Positions 31,391 through 43,115 of a stretch of 64,000 bases of DNA are shown here, one piece after another (the stretch's first letter is position 1; each line of letters opens with the position of its first letter). A model generated the notes under the pieces. That model had not been told where the DNA came from, ran no database searches, and saw only the letters and a program-made list of their open reading frames with translations. The translations under genes were made by a program, and so were the position numbers. The DNA lies in the NCBI GenBank assembly GCA_018136815.1, contig CM030938.1, positions 3,484,112 through 3,548,111 of the forward strand, given 5' to 3'. The DNA comes from Isochrysis galbana. Its lineage: Eukaryota > Haptophyta > Isochrysidales > Isochrysidaceae.

Positions 31391-33732
31391 ATGACACGCG
31401 TCGCCCCTAACTTCGCCGCCGACGACGCCGCACCCAACCTCACGCCCAGAAGGGACCCGCTGCCCGCCATAGTGCCTTCGGCCTCCGAGAACCTTCCCCC
31501 CCCTCTGCCTCCCCCTCCTCCTGCCCCTCCCCATGCTCCACCTCCCCCACCAAAGGTCGAGGGCTCCAGACCGCCTGCCCCGCCCCCACCCCCCGCCCCG
31601 CCCCGGCGACCCCAGCCGCCGAGAGCCCACAACGACAGCAAGATGTCCGTGCCTGCTGGTGCCGCTAATCGGCTCAAGCGGAAGAAGGCGGCGCAGCATG
31701 GGCGGATGGGGCTGCTCAAGCGGTTCCGTGCCCTGTTCAGCCACTTATCACGGAAGGGGGGAGGCAAATCGACCAATACGTCGCCAGCAAACTCGTCCTC
31801 CTCGTCCGTCTCCTTTGCACCCGGCTCGCTTGGCCTACTTTCCGGCCCACCGCAGTCAAGCGCTTCTAGCATCAAAGGGGCGCCCGCCTCCAAGTATGCA
31901 AGCGAGCGGGCGGGCCGCGAGCAGCTTGACGTCTTGGCGAAGAATCGGTTCGGTGCCGCCAAGCGATGGACCGCCTCAGGGCTGAGCGGCTTCCGAGCAG
32001 ATGGTAGCGTTCGGGACGACGGCTATAACAACGGCCTCATGGAGTCACTCGCACACGCCGATGAGCTCACTCAGCTCAGCGATGAGGAGCTCGAGCTCGC
32101 GATGAAGACTTTCAAAAAGTTCGACCGCGACCGCGATGGAAAGCTCCTCCCGGATGAGATGCTCGCCTTCTGGAAGCATATCAGTTTTCTGACGGTCAAG
32201 GACCACGCAGGGAGCCTGCGGGACGCTGGTGAGAATGAGGACGACTACATGGTGGACTTCGATGATGATGCAGTCTTCGAGACCGTCGAGGGCGACACGG
32301 AAGGCGCGATGAACCTCAGCGAGTTCATCACCGTGCTCTCCCGCTTCTCGGCGGCCGAGCAGGCTCTCGTCGATGTCGATCCAGGTTGCGATGACGACGA
32401 CGTCGAGTATCGCACGCTCCTGTCGCAGGCAGCTGCATCGCTCATGATCTGCGATGACATCTCTCCTCTGCCGAAGCACACGCTTACGAAGGCGATCAAG
32501 CTGTTCGAAAAAGCGGACGTCAAGCGCCGCGGCTCTATCCGCATGGCCGTCGCCGCCACGCGGCTGGGGCTGGACCGTGCGGATGTACCGACATCCTGCG
32601 ATCTCGACAAGAATGGGGTTCTCGACTTCAACGAGTTTGTCAAAGGCGTGCTCCCACGCATCATGCCAGGCGCGCAGCTCGACAAGGAGGCTATGTTACA
32701 GGAGCCCACGGACGAATCGAGCAGGTCAGTGGTGTTTGTCACTTCCGTGGACAGCGCGCTGTGAGCTTGACGCTCGCCGACAACTCCCCCTCCCGCCCTA
32801 ATCGCGGCTTGTGGGCGCGTGCCCCACGCCTTCCCTGCCCTCGCCCCCTCGGCCACGTGATCGCCGGTACACGAGGCTTGGAACTGGTTAGCGCGCACCC
32901 CCTACTCGCCTGCAGGTGGCCGGTCACAAACCGCTGGAACTCGGGCGAGTACCAAAGCGCTCGCAGCATCGATGACGTGGCTGCCGGCGAATACGAGGCC
33001 AAGGCCCTCACCAACCTGGCCACCGCCATGAACAAGGGCGGTCCACTTGCGCACCTCAGCCGTCACGATGTCAAGGATGCGATCCGCACGTTCAGGAAGT
33101 TCGACAAGGACGGCGATTTCATCCTCCATGGCGACGAGATGCTTGCTTTCTGGCGGCACGTGACGAATATCGGCGTCTCCTCTGTCGCGGCGACCAGTTC
33201 CATCACCGTCAACTCGGATCGGGCCATCGTGGCGCATGCCGGCAGTTTGGGGGGCATCGGCTTAGCCTCATTCATTGAAATGCTAGAGCGCTACGCTGCG
33301 GCCGAAAAGGCGCTCACGCAGCGGCTGGATGCGTCCAGGGATGATGAGCTGGAATACCGTTCAATGCTTGTAATGTCCGCCCCATCGCTTTGCCTCTTCG
33401 ATGCGATATCCGCTTCAACGCAAGACACGATGGAGCGCGCACTCTCAGCCTTCAAGGTCGCCGATGAGTCACGCTGCGGTGCTGTCAAGTTTGAGATGGC
33501 CCGGGTCCTGTTTGGCGTAGAGATTAGTGAAGGCGATGATGCCGACGGTAACGTCGTGATCGACTTCAACGAGTTCATGAAGTTTGTGATGCCGCGTGTT
33601 GATGCAAAAATGAAGAATCAAGCTCAAGACAAGATGTCTGCGGCTCGCCAGGCGCGCGAGCTGCGCTCAAATGCGCGACGCGTCCAGACTGAGATTCGGC
33701 GTGGCTCCGTGCGAGACGAGGCAGACTCATGA
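31391..33732 (+). CDS. Calcium-binding protein with two EF-hand modules, two exons
   Basis: Exon 1 31391-32724, intron 32725-32915 (GTCAGT...CTGCAG, 191 nt, phase 2), exon 2 32916-33732; 716 residues. ATG 31391 follows a GTG-opened extension. The N-terminus is proline-rich (residues ~35-80) and basic. Each exon encodes a similar module. The first has the canonical loop DRDRDGKLLPDE, a loop-like EGDTEGAMNLSE and DLDKNGVLDFNE. The second has DKDGDFILHGDE and DADGNVVIDFNE. Both modules share DEMLAFWxH, a D/E-rich hinge and VEYRTLL/LEYRSML. Four canonical 12-residue loops suggest real calcium binding. The C-terminus is a basic helix (RQARELRSNARRVQTEIRRG). No kinase or other enzyme domain; probably a sensor or structural protein. 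Confidence 0.85.
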
Positions 33733-36155
33733 TTTTCCATCTGAGACCCTTGCCACTTGATGTTCCATCACCAACGAATCCGTTGCGGATTCTGGGCATG
33801 CTGAAGCGTTGCCGACACGCCACCCATTCATTTATTCGTCCCGTGCTTGTCTTTATCGTCCTGCGGGATTACCCACTTCGCGACGGCGCCCTCTACCACT
33901 CAGTCTTTTCGGATCTGTCGTGTGCACGATGCAGCGGCTCGCGTTGTAGCCTTTCGTTGCCGCCTCTCTCGCGCAGTGGCACATTAGGGGATGGTCGAAG
34001 TGCCGATTCGGAGCTCTCATTCATTCACCCGTGCCCAAACGGATGTTGCGTGGGCTAGGGAGCGAATCATCACAGAGACGACAAGGTCCCCATGCACCGC
34101 GATTCCTCCGTTCCATCGCGGAGTAGGAGTCCCGTATACTTTCTCCACCATCTTCTTGTTTCGCAACTGGCAATGTCGGTGGCCGCCGAGTAGGCCTCTG
34201 CGAGTTGCTTAACATTCTGCTTACGGGCTTGATGAAAAATCGAGGGTCCCCCGGTTGCCATTAGTCGCCATACGTACGGTTCTTTATGTGTTGTTTGCGG
34301 CGATTCGTAGGGCGGTCAAACACTCTCCTTTGAAAACCTGGGGGAGGGAGGGGGCTGCATATTTTGACCGCGGGCAGAATCCGTGAGGAATGCCCCCGGG
34401 CAGGGTACAGGGGCTTTTTAACTATTAGTGTCGCGGGTAGGGAGGGTTCATGCGCCCCCCTTCCATCTTTTGTACTTCCCGCCACTAGGTTCCCCCGCGC
34501 GACTCCCTCTCGGTCGCCACGCTCCGGTCCCCCTCTCCCCTTCCCTGTATCGCGCCTTCATTCCGTCCACCCCCATAGGTCTTCCCGCGCGACTCCCTCT
34601 CCGTCGCCGCGCCCCAGTTCCCTTCTCCCTCACGTCGCCCCGAATCGGTCTGTCCTCCCTCACCCTTCCCGTCCCTCCCCGAGTGCTTCCTTGAGTTTCC
34701 GGCCCCCTTTTGTCTATCTCTTTCCCGCGCAATTCCCTTTCCCCCCGCGCGTGATATCTTCCCCCAGTGTCTTCCGTCCGTACGCTCAGCGCTGTCGCTC
34801 GAGCGCTCCGTGTCCCCTTCTCGTGTCCCTCCTGCCCTCGTCCTCGCTCCGTGCTGTCGCATGTCGTCTGGGAGCGCCCGCTCGTCCTCGGCCCCCTTGT
34901 CGCGTGCTTCCCCCGCCCCCGGTAGCACGCATCCCATCCCACTGAGAGGCTGTATTTCACATGTTACATACATCAGCCCCTCCACCTCCATACGCTCCAC
35001 AGCCACAACTCCACTCCTCTCACAACAATTAGTAAGGGTTGGGCTGATTTTTTGACCGTGGCGCGATGCCCAATGAAAAAGCTCCGGGGTGGGGCTACCT
35101 GACGCTTCGAAAATCTTCGCCAAGAAATGGTGCGATCCGCCCCCCCTCTCCCCTCTCCCCCCCCTCCGTTACGCGCACTCACGCTCTACCCGTAAAAGAA
35201 TTGGCGGTCGCGCCCGCGGGAGGATCGCTTCCTTTTTATCTAAGCTACATTCGGCATTTGATTTCCGCCCGATGCAGCGCCGTGTCGGGCTGCCGACAGT
35301 CCGACCACCCCCTGACCCTCTGGCATCATTGCCCGCGCAGCCCACCCAGCTCCTCACAGCGCGCGCACGCGGCTACCCTGGCTACCAGAGGCACCCCGGA
35401 AACCGAAGAAAAAGGAACGAAGGGGGGCAGGTAAAGTGGTGGGGGGAGGGAAGTTAAGGGCGGTGTCAGCAGTGAAGGGAGATCCCGTCAATAGTAGGGG
35501 TATAGCCCAGATTCTTAAGAGGCTTTTTTACATATAGTCTATAGCTCCTTGTCGCGAACCCCGCATAGGTAAGAAACTTCTCACATTTTAATGAATATGG
35601 AGAAGCCCTACACTCGTGTAGGTTTCACAACAAATGGCCCGAGAGTAGGGTGTCACCGCCCTATGTAGCGCCAGCATAAATGAAAGCGCCCGAGCGGGAG
35701 CGAGTTCGGTGAGCCATGGCCTCGTACTATGGCCCCTTGGTGCCCCCTGTGAGGCTTTTGTGTCGCATCCGTCAGAGGTGTGTCTCAACCCACACCCCAT
35801 TGCGTTCCATCCTGTGTTTGTCACAGTGCGCAACGAGCTACGACTTCCAAGGCTGCACATGTCCATAATCAAGGAGGAGACACGGGATGATGTAATTTGC
35901 ATCTGCATGGAGCATCACCCAAACGCTGGGGTGAGTGGTCGCTTCGCCATATATACGCCGAGGATGAGGCTGCATGTGGTCCGAATGTGAGGAGAGCCAC
36001 CGGTCATCAAGCGCTTGCTTGGACTCTCGAGCCATTGAGTGAGCGGGGAGTTGGAAGGGGGTCTGCACGCACCCGTGAGGATAAGGATAGCTCGGTGGGT
36101 GTTTGGATGCCCAGATCGGCATCATATTTCACACCGTTTGCAGGTCAAGGGCCGC
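33733..36155. other. Long intergenic region, low-complexity, no gene supported
   Basis: Between about 34440 and 34930 CGCGCGACTCCCTCTC and related C/T-rich strings recur irregularly, giving Arg/Pro-rich frames on both strands that are not credible. TTTTGACCG occurs near 34363 and 35047. From 35460 to 36150 the sequence is ordinary and may be the 3' flank of the next minus-strand gene. No RNA gene seen. Confidence 0.4.
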
Positions 36156-37478
36156 CTAAACGTGTTTCTCCCTCAAGTTCCATCCCTTTCGGTGTTGTTT
36201 CTCGATGGCGACCATGTGAAGGCGCGCCTCCTCGGCGATCTCTGCCACGCGGATCGTGTCGAAATGGCCTGCATACTTAGCTTTGGTTGCGAATGGGTCC
36301 TCGAGGCCAACAAGTAAGTTCACTAGACCCGAAACCGCGAGCTGCACGGCGACAGCGAAAATAACAGCCAGCGCGAATCCTGGCTCGCCCAGCTTTTTGC
36401 CTCCCGCCTGTTCGGCGAGGTCGGCGTAGTACGGGCCATACATGAAAGGCATCAGCAGCACGTAAACTCGTGAGAAGGCGCGGAAGATCTGAGGGGTGCG
36501 GTACTCCTTAATCATGGTGAGTTGATCAAAGGCGATGCCCACCTGCGACACGTATGAGTCGAGACGGTGCGCTTCCCCACCATTCAGGCCGCGCGCCTTC
36601 AGCTCTTGCACCATTGCCTGCACCCGCGAGAGGTGCCCATCGAACTGGAGCTTGAGCTCAAGCGCTACGGCCTTGCGTTCGAGCAGGTTGCGGTCGGCAC
36701 CAAAGAGGCCAAGCGCATGGCGCGCCCTTGTGTAGCGTGAGTGATCCAGGTAAGCGACTAGGGAGCCGAGCAAGGAGCTGTACAGATCATGGTAGTCGGC
36801 GCGGGCCTCAGGCTGATCAAGGAGGTCTATCAATGGGACGAGCTTGCCAGCCCCGTTCTTGACCACCCATGTGTGCTTTGCGCTCCACAGCCTCGTCATG
36901 AGGGCAGTGATGGTGCCGAGGAGCTGGAGCGCGCCTTCACGCCTGCTGAAGGCCCAACCGATACATTGGGAGATGGGGAAAATGACGGCCATCGATACCA
37001 AGTTCCAGTCAAGACTGGCGGCGACCGTGTCGAGCGCATTGTCGTTGCAAAAGACGTAGACCGAGACAACGCTGAGGCCGACGCCGAGGACGGCGTCGTA
37101 CGACATGAGCGCGCGGAAAGCGAGGATGAATGAGGCGATGAGATTGGCGAATGGCCAGCCGCGGCAGCACTGCGAGGAGGCAGCGCGCTGGTGCGTCACC
37201 TCGCTCTGGAAGTCGACCTGCGCGAGCGCGCTCAGGTCCTCGACGAAGGGCTTGAGGAGTGACATGCGTCCGGAGGTAGTCATGTCGTTGACGGCGCTGC
37301 TCAGCTCGGTGCCCGGCGAGAGCCCCTTGCGCCTGTAGGCGATCATCGCGGGTGAGTCGTACGCAGGCGCCGGCTGCTCGCCAAAGCCAGGGAGCAGGGC
37401 GAGCCAGCGGCGGCATTTGCCCGGCCGTCCGCCCGTCGTGTCCATCGTGCGGTGGTGGGCGGGCTGCGGGCTGTTCAT
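36156..37478 (-). CDS. Multi-pass membrane protein, bestrophin-like layout
   Basis: 440 residues from the ATG at 37478 (the frame is open further upstream from a GTG). Hydrophobic segments occur at about residues 115-165 (ANLIASFILAFRAL, then VLGVGLSVVSVYVF), ~175-195 (LVSMAVIFPISQCIGWAF) and ~375-420 (RVYVLLMPFMYGPYYADLA, FALAVIFAVAVQLAVSGLVN). Between them lies a long helical region with a FSRREGAL motif, followed after the last helix by GLEDPF. The arrangement, the YRTP motif before a helix pair, and the aromatic-proline pore-like segment recall bestrophin-type anion channels and related protist proteins. I cannot place it firmly in that family. It may pass chloride or bicarbonate; that is inference. 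A 47-bp piece of its coding region is repeated at 40407-40453. Confidence 0.6.
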   Translation of the reverse strand: MNSPQPAHHRTMDTTGGRPGKCRRWLALLPGFGEQPAPAYDSPAMIAYRRKGLSPGTELSSAVNDMTTSGRMSLLKPFVEDLSALAQVDFQSEVTHQRAASSQCCRGWPFANLIASFILAFRALMSYDAVLGVGLSVVSVYVFCNDNALDTVAASLDWNLVSMAVIFPISQCIGWAFSRREGALQLLGTITALMTRLWSAKHTWVVKNGAGKLVPLIDLLDQPEARADYHDLYSSLLGSLVAYLDHSRYTRARHALGLFGADRNLLERKAVALELKLQFDGHLSRVQAMVQELKARGLNGGEAHRLDSYVSQVGIAFDQLTMIKEYRTPQIFRAFSRVYVLLMPFMYGPYYADLAEQAGGKKLGEPGFALAVIFAVAVQLAVSGLVNLLVGLEDPFATKAKYAGHFDTIRVAEIAEEARLHMVAIEKQHRKGWNLREKHV

Positions 37479-37919
37479 GCGAGGAGGGCGGGGATGCAGG
37501 TGGGGCGGCACGTGCGGGGAAAGCAGAGGAGGCGTGGAGGGGTTGGGAGAGGGTGGGATGAAAAGCTCCGGCGGGGCTGGCCAAGAGGGGGAGGTGCAAG
37601 GGAGAGGGAGGAGGGAGGGGGGAGGGAGGAACGGGGGGGGTGGGGCGGCGGAGAGAGTCTCTGTTGACGAGACGATACTTTAGAGTGGGGAAGGAGGCGG
37701 GGGAAGAGAAGAATATTGGATAGATCTAGAGCAGCGAGCTCTGGACCATCATAGAGCGAGTGGGAGAGAGAGGGGGGGGGGGCGCAAGGAGCGAGGTAGG
37801 ATCCGAGGAAAGAAGAAAGGGAAGAAAGAGAGAGAGGGGGGGAGAGGGAGGGAGGAGGGGAGACTTGGAGGAGGAGGACACAAGAAGAGAGCGGAGAAGA
37901 GGAGACCAGAGGAGAGAGA

Positions 37920-37953
<34 letters not shown>

Positions 37954-37960
37954 TGGAGCG

Positions 37961-37993
<33 letters not shown>

Positions 37994-38072
37994 TGGAGCG
38001 GAGAGAGAGAGAGGGAGAGGGAGAGAGAGAGAAGAGAGAATGAGAGAGAGAGAGAGGGGAGAGGGAGAGAGA

Positions 38073-38107
<35 letters not shown>

Positions 38108-38160
38108 CAGAGCGCGAGCGAGCCCCCCCCCCCCTCCCACCCCACCCCCCCTCTCTCTCT
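37479..38160. promoter_or_regulatory. Long homopurine tract upstream of the bestrophin-like gene
   Basis: Positions about 37790-38110 are almost entirely A and G on the plus strand (GAGAGA arrays with two nearly identical GAGATGGAGCGGAGAGAG units near 37951 and 37992), followed by a C-rich run. On the coding strand of the minus gene this is a CT-rich leader or promoter. Leu/Ser-rich frames on the minus strand are artefacts. Confidence 0.45.
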
Positions 38161-41100
38161 CGCGTCCACAAACTGCGGTCCTCGCCCCCCGTCGTCCCGC
38201 CCTCTTTCCTTCCATCTCGATGGAATTCTCGCGATACAAATATAATGTACCCTCCGTCTCCATGGTATTCTCGTGGCCTGTACTCCTCACACAACGAGAG
38301 GGGTTCGTTGTTGTTCTCTGCTGCGGGTCTGTGTTCCATCTCTCACGCCACACCTATCCAGCTCTACTCTCCAGTACTCCCCTTGCCTTTCCCTTGTAGA
38401 CAGACGCCCCTCACCCGCCGCGCGATCGTGGGAAGCGGCGCTCCGCGCGTCTCTGTGCCTCACCGCACTTGTTGTGGGAGGGAAGGAGGGGCGGGGGCGG
38501 GGGCGGGAGAGGCTCGCTGGGGTTTGGGGAGAGCCTCGACAACCCGGCGAGGCCGGCGCCCATCGGACGAGAGCCCCAACATCTCTACCCACTCACTCGT
38601 CGCCTGCTGCCACCGACCCTGGCGAGGGCACCATCGCCGTCGACGAGGAGGAGACGGGAGTCATGGGTAAGTTAGAAGGGACATGGTGCATGGTCTGCAA
38701 GTTAAAAGGGTAGGGCGTATGGGTTCACGTTGACACGCCCTCGTAGAGGGCCCATTACAACAGCTTGGGCAAGGTGTTAACCCATCTGGCCTCTTACAAG
38801 TGTTGACGCAGGGCACACAACAAGTGTTGACACGGTGTTGACGCACTTCCACTTGTCATTGTCATTGCTGCGCGGTTGCTGGTTCTGCTTGCTTTAGCTT
38901 TAGCGGGCAGCGCGGCGGCGCGCGCGAGGGAATGCGCGGTCAAATGACAAAATGTCTATCGGGACGCGCGCGAGCGCCGCCTCGTCGCTGCACGCGGGGC
39001 CGCGCAGGTGGAACGCGCAGGTGGCAGGCGACGCGCAGACGCGCAACGCGAGCGTCGGCCGGTCGCGCGCAGCGAGCGCGACGAGCAGGCGGTCGGTCAA
39101 CGCCGTGAAAAGCGCCGGGTGAGGGCCTACCCGCTGCCAGTTTATGCGCGAGTGTGTGTCATAGGGGTGTACAACCTGTCTATGCGCGTGTGTATTATGT
39201 GGATCCCGATAGTCTCGTGAATCCGCCGTGCGTGGGTCCGTTTACTAAGCGGTGTGCATCAACGTAGCCCATCGCGTTCATCGCCAGCTGGTCCCGAGCG
39301 CGAGCCCGTTTCTGGTTGCTCTGGCAAATCGCAAATCTCTCGATAACGCAGGGCACCCCGCCCTCCGCGCGGCCCTCACTCCTCACTCGCTCACTCGCTG
39401 TCGGCCCTCAGACGCCTCAATGACGGCGCCGCGGCTCGAGGATCTCGATCACGATGTTAAAGTATGGACGACCGCCAATCCGCCAATGGCCAATGGCAAT
39501 GGCTGCGCGTACTGCGCTTTCCGTCCTCGCGCACCGACAAACACGCCCGAAACCGAGCTATGGAAGTATGGTACAGGCGACGGAGCTCACAACTCGGTCG
39601 CCTGCCAACCGTACATCCGTTTTCTCTGCGAAGGAGGTTGCGGTAGCGGCGAGTGCGGCACTGATCATGAGGTCCACCACCGTCTCCGTACGATGGTTGA
39701 TGGTTGATCTAAGATGTCGCGTAGGTACCTAATACCTACGGGGGTTTCAGCCTTGACCTTGACCTATGCATAGTACTATGCATAATACTACGCAAATGCC
39801 ATAGGTACTACGGAGGCTCGGGCCGCCTCGATGGCCGTAGAAGCCTGCGTAATATGAGCGTAGGTACTCCAATATGAGATATGAGCGTAGGTACTCCGTA
39901 GTGCCGTAGGTTGCGTAGTTGGTGCAGGTATGGCACCTCGTGGCCCAGCCTCAGGTATGCCGCGATGCGCTTGCTTGCACTCACTTGCTCCGCATGCATC
40001 AGGGTGCGAGCACGCTTGGTCCGTAGAAGGGTGGATCCACTCAAGGAAGAGGAATAGGCTCGGCCAAAAGACGGTCGACCGCTTGATGCGGGCGCACACT
40101 AACCTTCTTCTGAAGAGCCAGTTGGAGTGTTGGGAAAACAAGGCGTTGCCCTGGGACATTGAGATGATCCCCGAAGAGTTTGAAGATATCGATGATGGCA
40201 CGTGAGTGTGTCTTACTCTTACTGCAGCCTGCAGTCAGCTGCTGATAGGTTGGGTCTATGTCTCTATGATCATGATCTATGATGTCTCTGAGTGTTTGAA
40301 AGCTCCTGAGGAGAGAGAAATAGAGAGAGGCTGCTCTCTTTCTCTTACCTGCTAACATCACTATAATTATGTCGCATTCGCGAATCGACACTCTCGTTTC
40401 CGTTATGTACGCAGGCGCCGGCTGCTCGCCAAAGCCAGGGAGCAGGGCGAGCCCGGGGGGGGAGTACGAGGGGGGAAGGGGGAAGGGGGAGGGCAAAGGG
40501 CGAGGGGGGGGAAGGGGGGGGGGGGGTGAGTTCTAATTCTATATACATTTCACGGGGCAATTGTAAAAAAAACAACCAAACCTGAGGTTGCAGCCTCTTA
40601 GGTATACAGTCGAAGCCCATCAGCACCTCCGAAGTCGTCTCCTCCGCCGCGCCTGCCGCCGGCATGCCTCCCTCCTCATTGCCCTCAGGCCCTATGGGCC
40701 ACTCCAATTCGTCAAATTATTATAAGAGGATGCGCGGTAGGTATACAGTCGGGGCCCGGGTGACGGTGCGCGCGCGCGCGCGCCGCGGCGCAAAATTCAG
40801 CATTCAAAATCATAGTACCTATGGTGATTGGTCTGGCATACCTACAATAAGGTGACTACCTATGTACTACGGAGGTACATAGGTATTGACCCTACGACCC
40901 TACCTATACCATACCTATGGCATAATACCTCCGTAGGTACCTATGAGACAACTTAGTGGTTGATGGTTGTTCTCCGTCCGACCCACGACCCAGTAGGCAG
41001 TAGGTCGTCGGCGGGGCCCACACCCGCGCTGCTACCCCGCTACCTGGCCCGGGTAGTGGGCCTGAACGCCACCACCGACAAAACATCGATCCGAAATCAC

Positions 41101-41239
41101 CGAGTACTTCTACGACCGCTTCCGGGCCCCATCCCGTTCATCAGGTTTCGGACGATACTTTACACCGGTGTCTAGCGTCAAACCTGCGCACAAAAAGAAA
41201 TCTCTGACGGAAAGCAGATTTGGCGCCGGCTGCTCCGCG
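38161..41239. other. Long intergenic region with repeats, no gene supported
   Basis: Two frames were considered (39421-39707, opening MTAPRLEDLDHDVKVW and containing CAYC; and 38900-39100 on the minus strand) but neither resembles a family. GTAGGTAC/CCTACGG motifs recur many times at 39715-39920 and 40850-40960. Positions 40407-40453 duplicate part of the bestrophin-like gene. A CG dinucleotide run lies at 40768-40782. The last ~200 bases flank the palmitoyltransferase gene and may hold an upstream exon of it. Confidence 0.4.
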
Positions 41240-42364
41240 ATGGCGGGGGCGAGCGACGAGGAGCCGCTCTGCTGCTGCGAGTACTGGAATCGGCGGGGCG
41301 AGCGCGCCCACTTCTTGGGCTGCTGCTGCGAGTGCGAAGCACTTGACCAGACGGCGGACGCGCTCATTTCGGGCCGCCGGCCGGCTGCCGATAAGCTGGA
41401 CGAGGTACTGGCTGAGCTGGACGACCGGCTGCGCCTGCCCACGCCAGGCGGTGCATGGCACATCGGCCTGCCGAGGGCGGTGCCTTGGGCCCTGCTCCCG
41501 CTCCTCCTCCTCATTGGCTCGCTCTCGGCGTGCTGCCTGCTGCTCGCGGCTGCCGCACTGCTGCCTTCCATCTTCTGGTGGCACTCGCGCACAATCAGAC
41601 TGCGCCACCGCTCGCAATTCCTGCTCTCGTGGCAACTGGCCTCCCTGACGTGCGAGGCGACGGTCATTTTCCTGCTGCTCCCCTCTGACCGTGGCGGTAG
41701 CACGCTTTCATTTGGTGCGGCCGCCATCGCGAGCCTCGTGCTGCTAGCAAGGTGCAAGCTATGCAACGTCTCGAGCACTGCCGGTGTGGCCGACAGCGTG
41801 GGCGCCACTTCGCGCGCAGTAGTGTGCCCGGTGAGCGGGCTCTGGGTGCCTCGCTACGACCACTATTGCGCTTGGGTCGACGAACCCATTGGGGCAGCGA
41901 ATCACCGGCCCTTTCTGGCGTTCCTCGTCGCCATGATCCTCACATGCGTGCTCGGGATGCACGCGCTCCTCCGCCTCCGCCCTAGCTCGGCGAGCTGGTT
42001 CGAGATGATCCGAGACAACCGTTCCTCCCTCTTCCTCGCTTGCTTCGTCTACGGCGGAGCGGTTGGTGCTTGCGTCATCGGTCTCCTTGCGCATCAGCTA
42101 TGGCTGCTCGCGCGCGGCACGACCACGTACGAGGACAGGCGGCGACGGCGACAGCCTGCCCGCTTGGTGGGCGCAGCTGCTTGCGACTGTTCCGTGCGGC
42201 TACGCGAATTCTGTAACCAGACGGCGCCACTCCTTGGGCGACATCGTCATGCTGCGCATCGGGCCGGATCGGACAAGATGCTTAGGACGATACAGGAGGC
42301 GGCAGATCCGGCCGCTGAGGGCCGCTTCACATCTATGGCGATAGCCAAGGCCATGACCAAGTAG
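41240..42364 (+). CDS. ZDHHC23-like palmitoyltransferase with DHYC motif
   Basis: 374 residues from the first ATG in frame (41240); the frame continues upstream without ATG, reading KKK-rich sequence like the start of animal ZDHHC23, so a short upstream exon is possible. The N-terminus EEPLCCCEYWNRRGERAHF, then CCCECEALD and DDRLRLPTPGGAW, matches ZDHHC23 closely. Four hydrophobic segments flank the catalytic region. The active-site motif is DHYC (first codon 41858), then AWVDEPIGAANHRPFLAFL and, after the membrane segments, TTYE. Such enzymes attach palmitate to cysteines of target proteins at the Golgi or plasma membrane. The cysteine-rich domain is eroded: CKLC is kept, but the usual HC and two further cysteines before DHYC are V-C, S and W (VVCPVSGLWVPRYDHYC). 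Confidence 0.8.
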   Translation: MAGASDEEPLCCCEYWNRRGERAHFLGCCCECEALDQTADALISGRRPAADKLDEVLAELDDRLRLPTPGGAWHIGLPRAVPWALLPLLLLIGSLSACCLLLAAAALLPSIFWWHSRTIRLRHRSQFLLSWQLASLTCEATVIFLLLPSDRGGSTLSFGAAAIASLVLLARCKLCNVSSTAGVADSVGATSRAVVCPVSGLWVPRYDHYCAWVDEPIGAANHRPFLAFLVAMILTCVLGMHALLRLRPSSASWFEMIRDNRSSLFLACFVYGGAVGACVIGLLAHQLWLLARGTTTYEDRRRRRQPARLVGAAACDCSVRLREFCNQTAPLLGRHRHAAHRAGSDKMLRTIQEAADPAAEGRFTSMAIAKAMTK

Positions 42365-43115
42365 TAGAACAGCACTAGGAGACTGCACAGGTGCTGCGAG
42401 TGCATCCATGGCTACGGGTCTCTCTGCGCTACCGCCACCCATCCAAACACACGTCGAGCATTCCCGTAGTTTGGATAGTGCTTGCGCTTGGTTGCCACGT
42501 GATGCGTGGAGCGATTGAACGTTACTCACTTATCTTGCTGGCCATACTTATATCGCAACGACCGCCAAACCCACTTGATGGCGATTCATCATGAGACGCA
42601 CCGGCAGTTGATGGCAGATGACGCGATGGCACGTGCTAGTGCCGCCTCGAGACCACAAGATCACAAGGATCAATCCATGTTGTGGAGCATTGTCTCCTTC
42701 AGAGAGCGGATAGCAGCTTGGTGTTGAGGAGAACCATATGGGACGAAGAGGTTGAAGCGTCATGCTCATACATCATACTACTTAGAGAGCTATGGATGAG
42801 GACCGCTCGATGTCAGTTTGCCGCGCCGACCCCTCTGGCTCAACCGCATTGGCAGATTGCGGTGGGATTGGGCGGGGGGGGGGGGTACGGGGGAGGGAGC
42901 GCGAAGGCCGGAGGGAGAGAGCCCCTGAATGACGATGTACTCACACAGCTTACGACAGCTTGCGCACACGCAACACACACAACACGCAAGACATGATATC
43001 TTTTATCTTATTCAATAATAAGCCGGCCACGGTCAGTCTTTGTATACACTGCTCTTGCTACTTCCGCACCTCCCCTGGGTGTCCAAGTCCAAGGTCGCAG
43101 TAGATCGTAGATCAT
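42365..43115. other. Intergenic, no gene seen
   Basis: 3' flank of the palmitoyltransferase gene and ordinary sequence with one G-run near 42870. No family resemblance in any frame. Confidence 0.4.
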
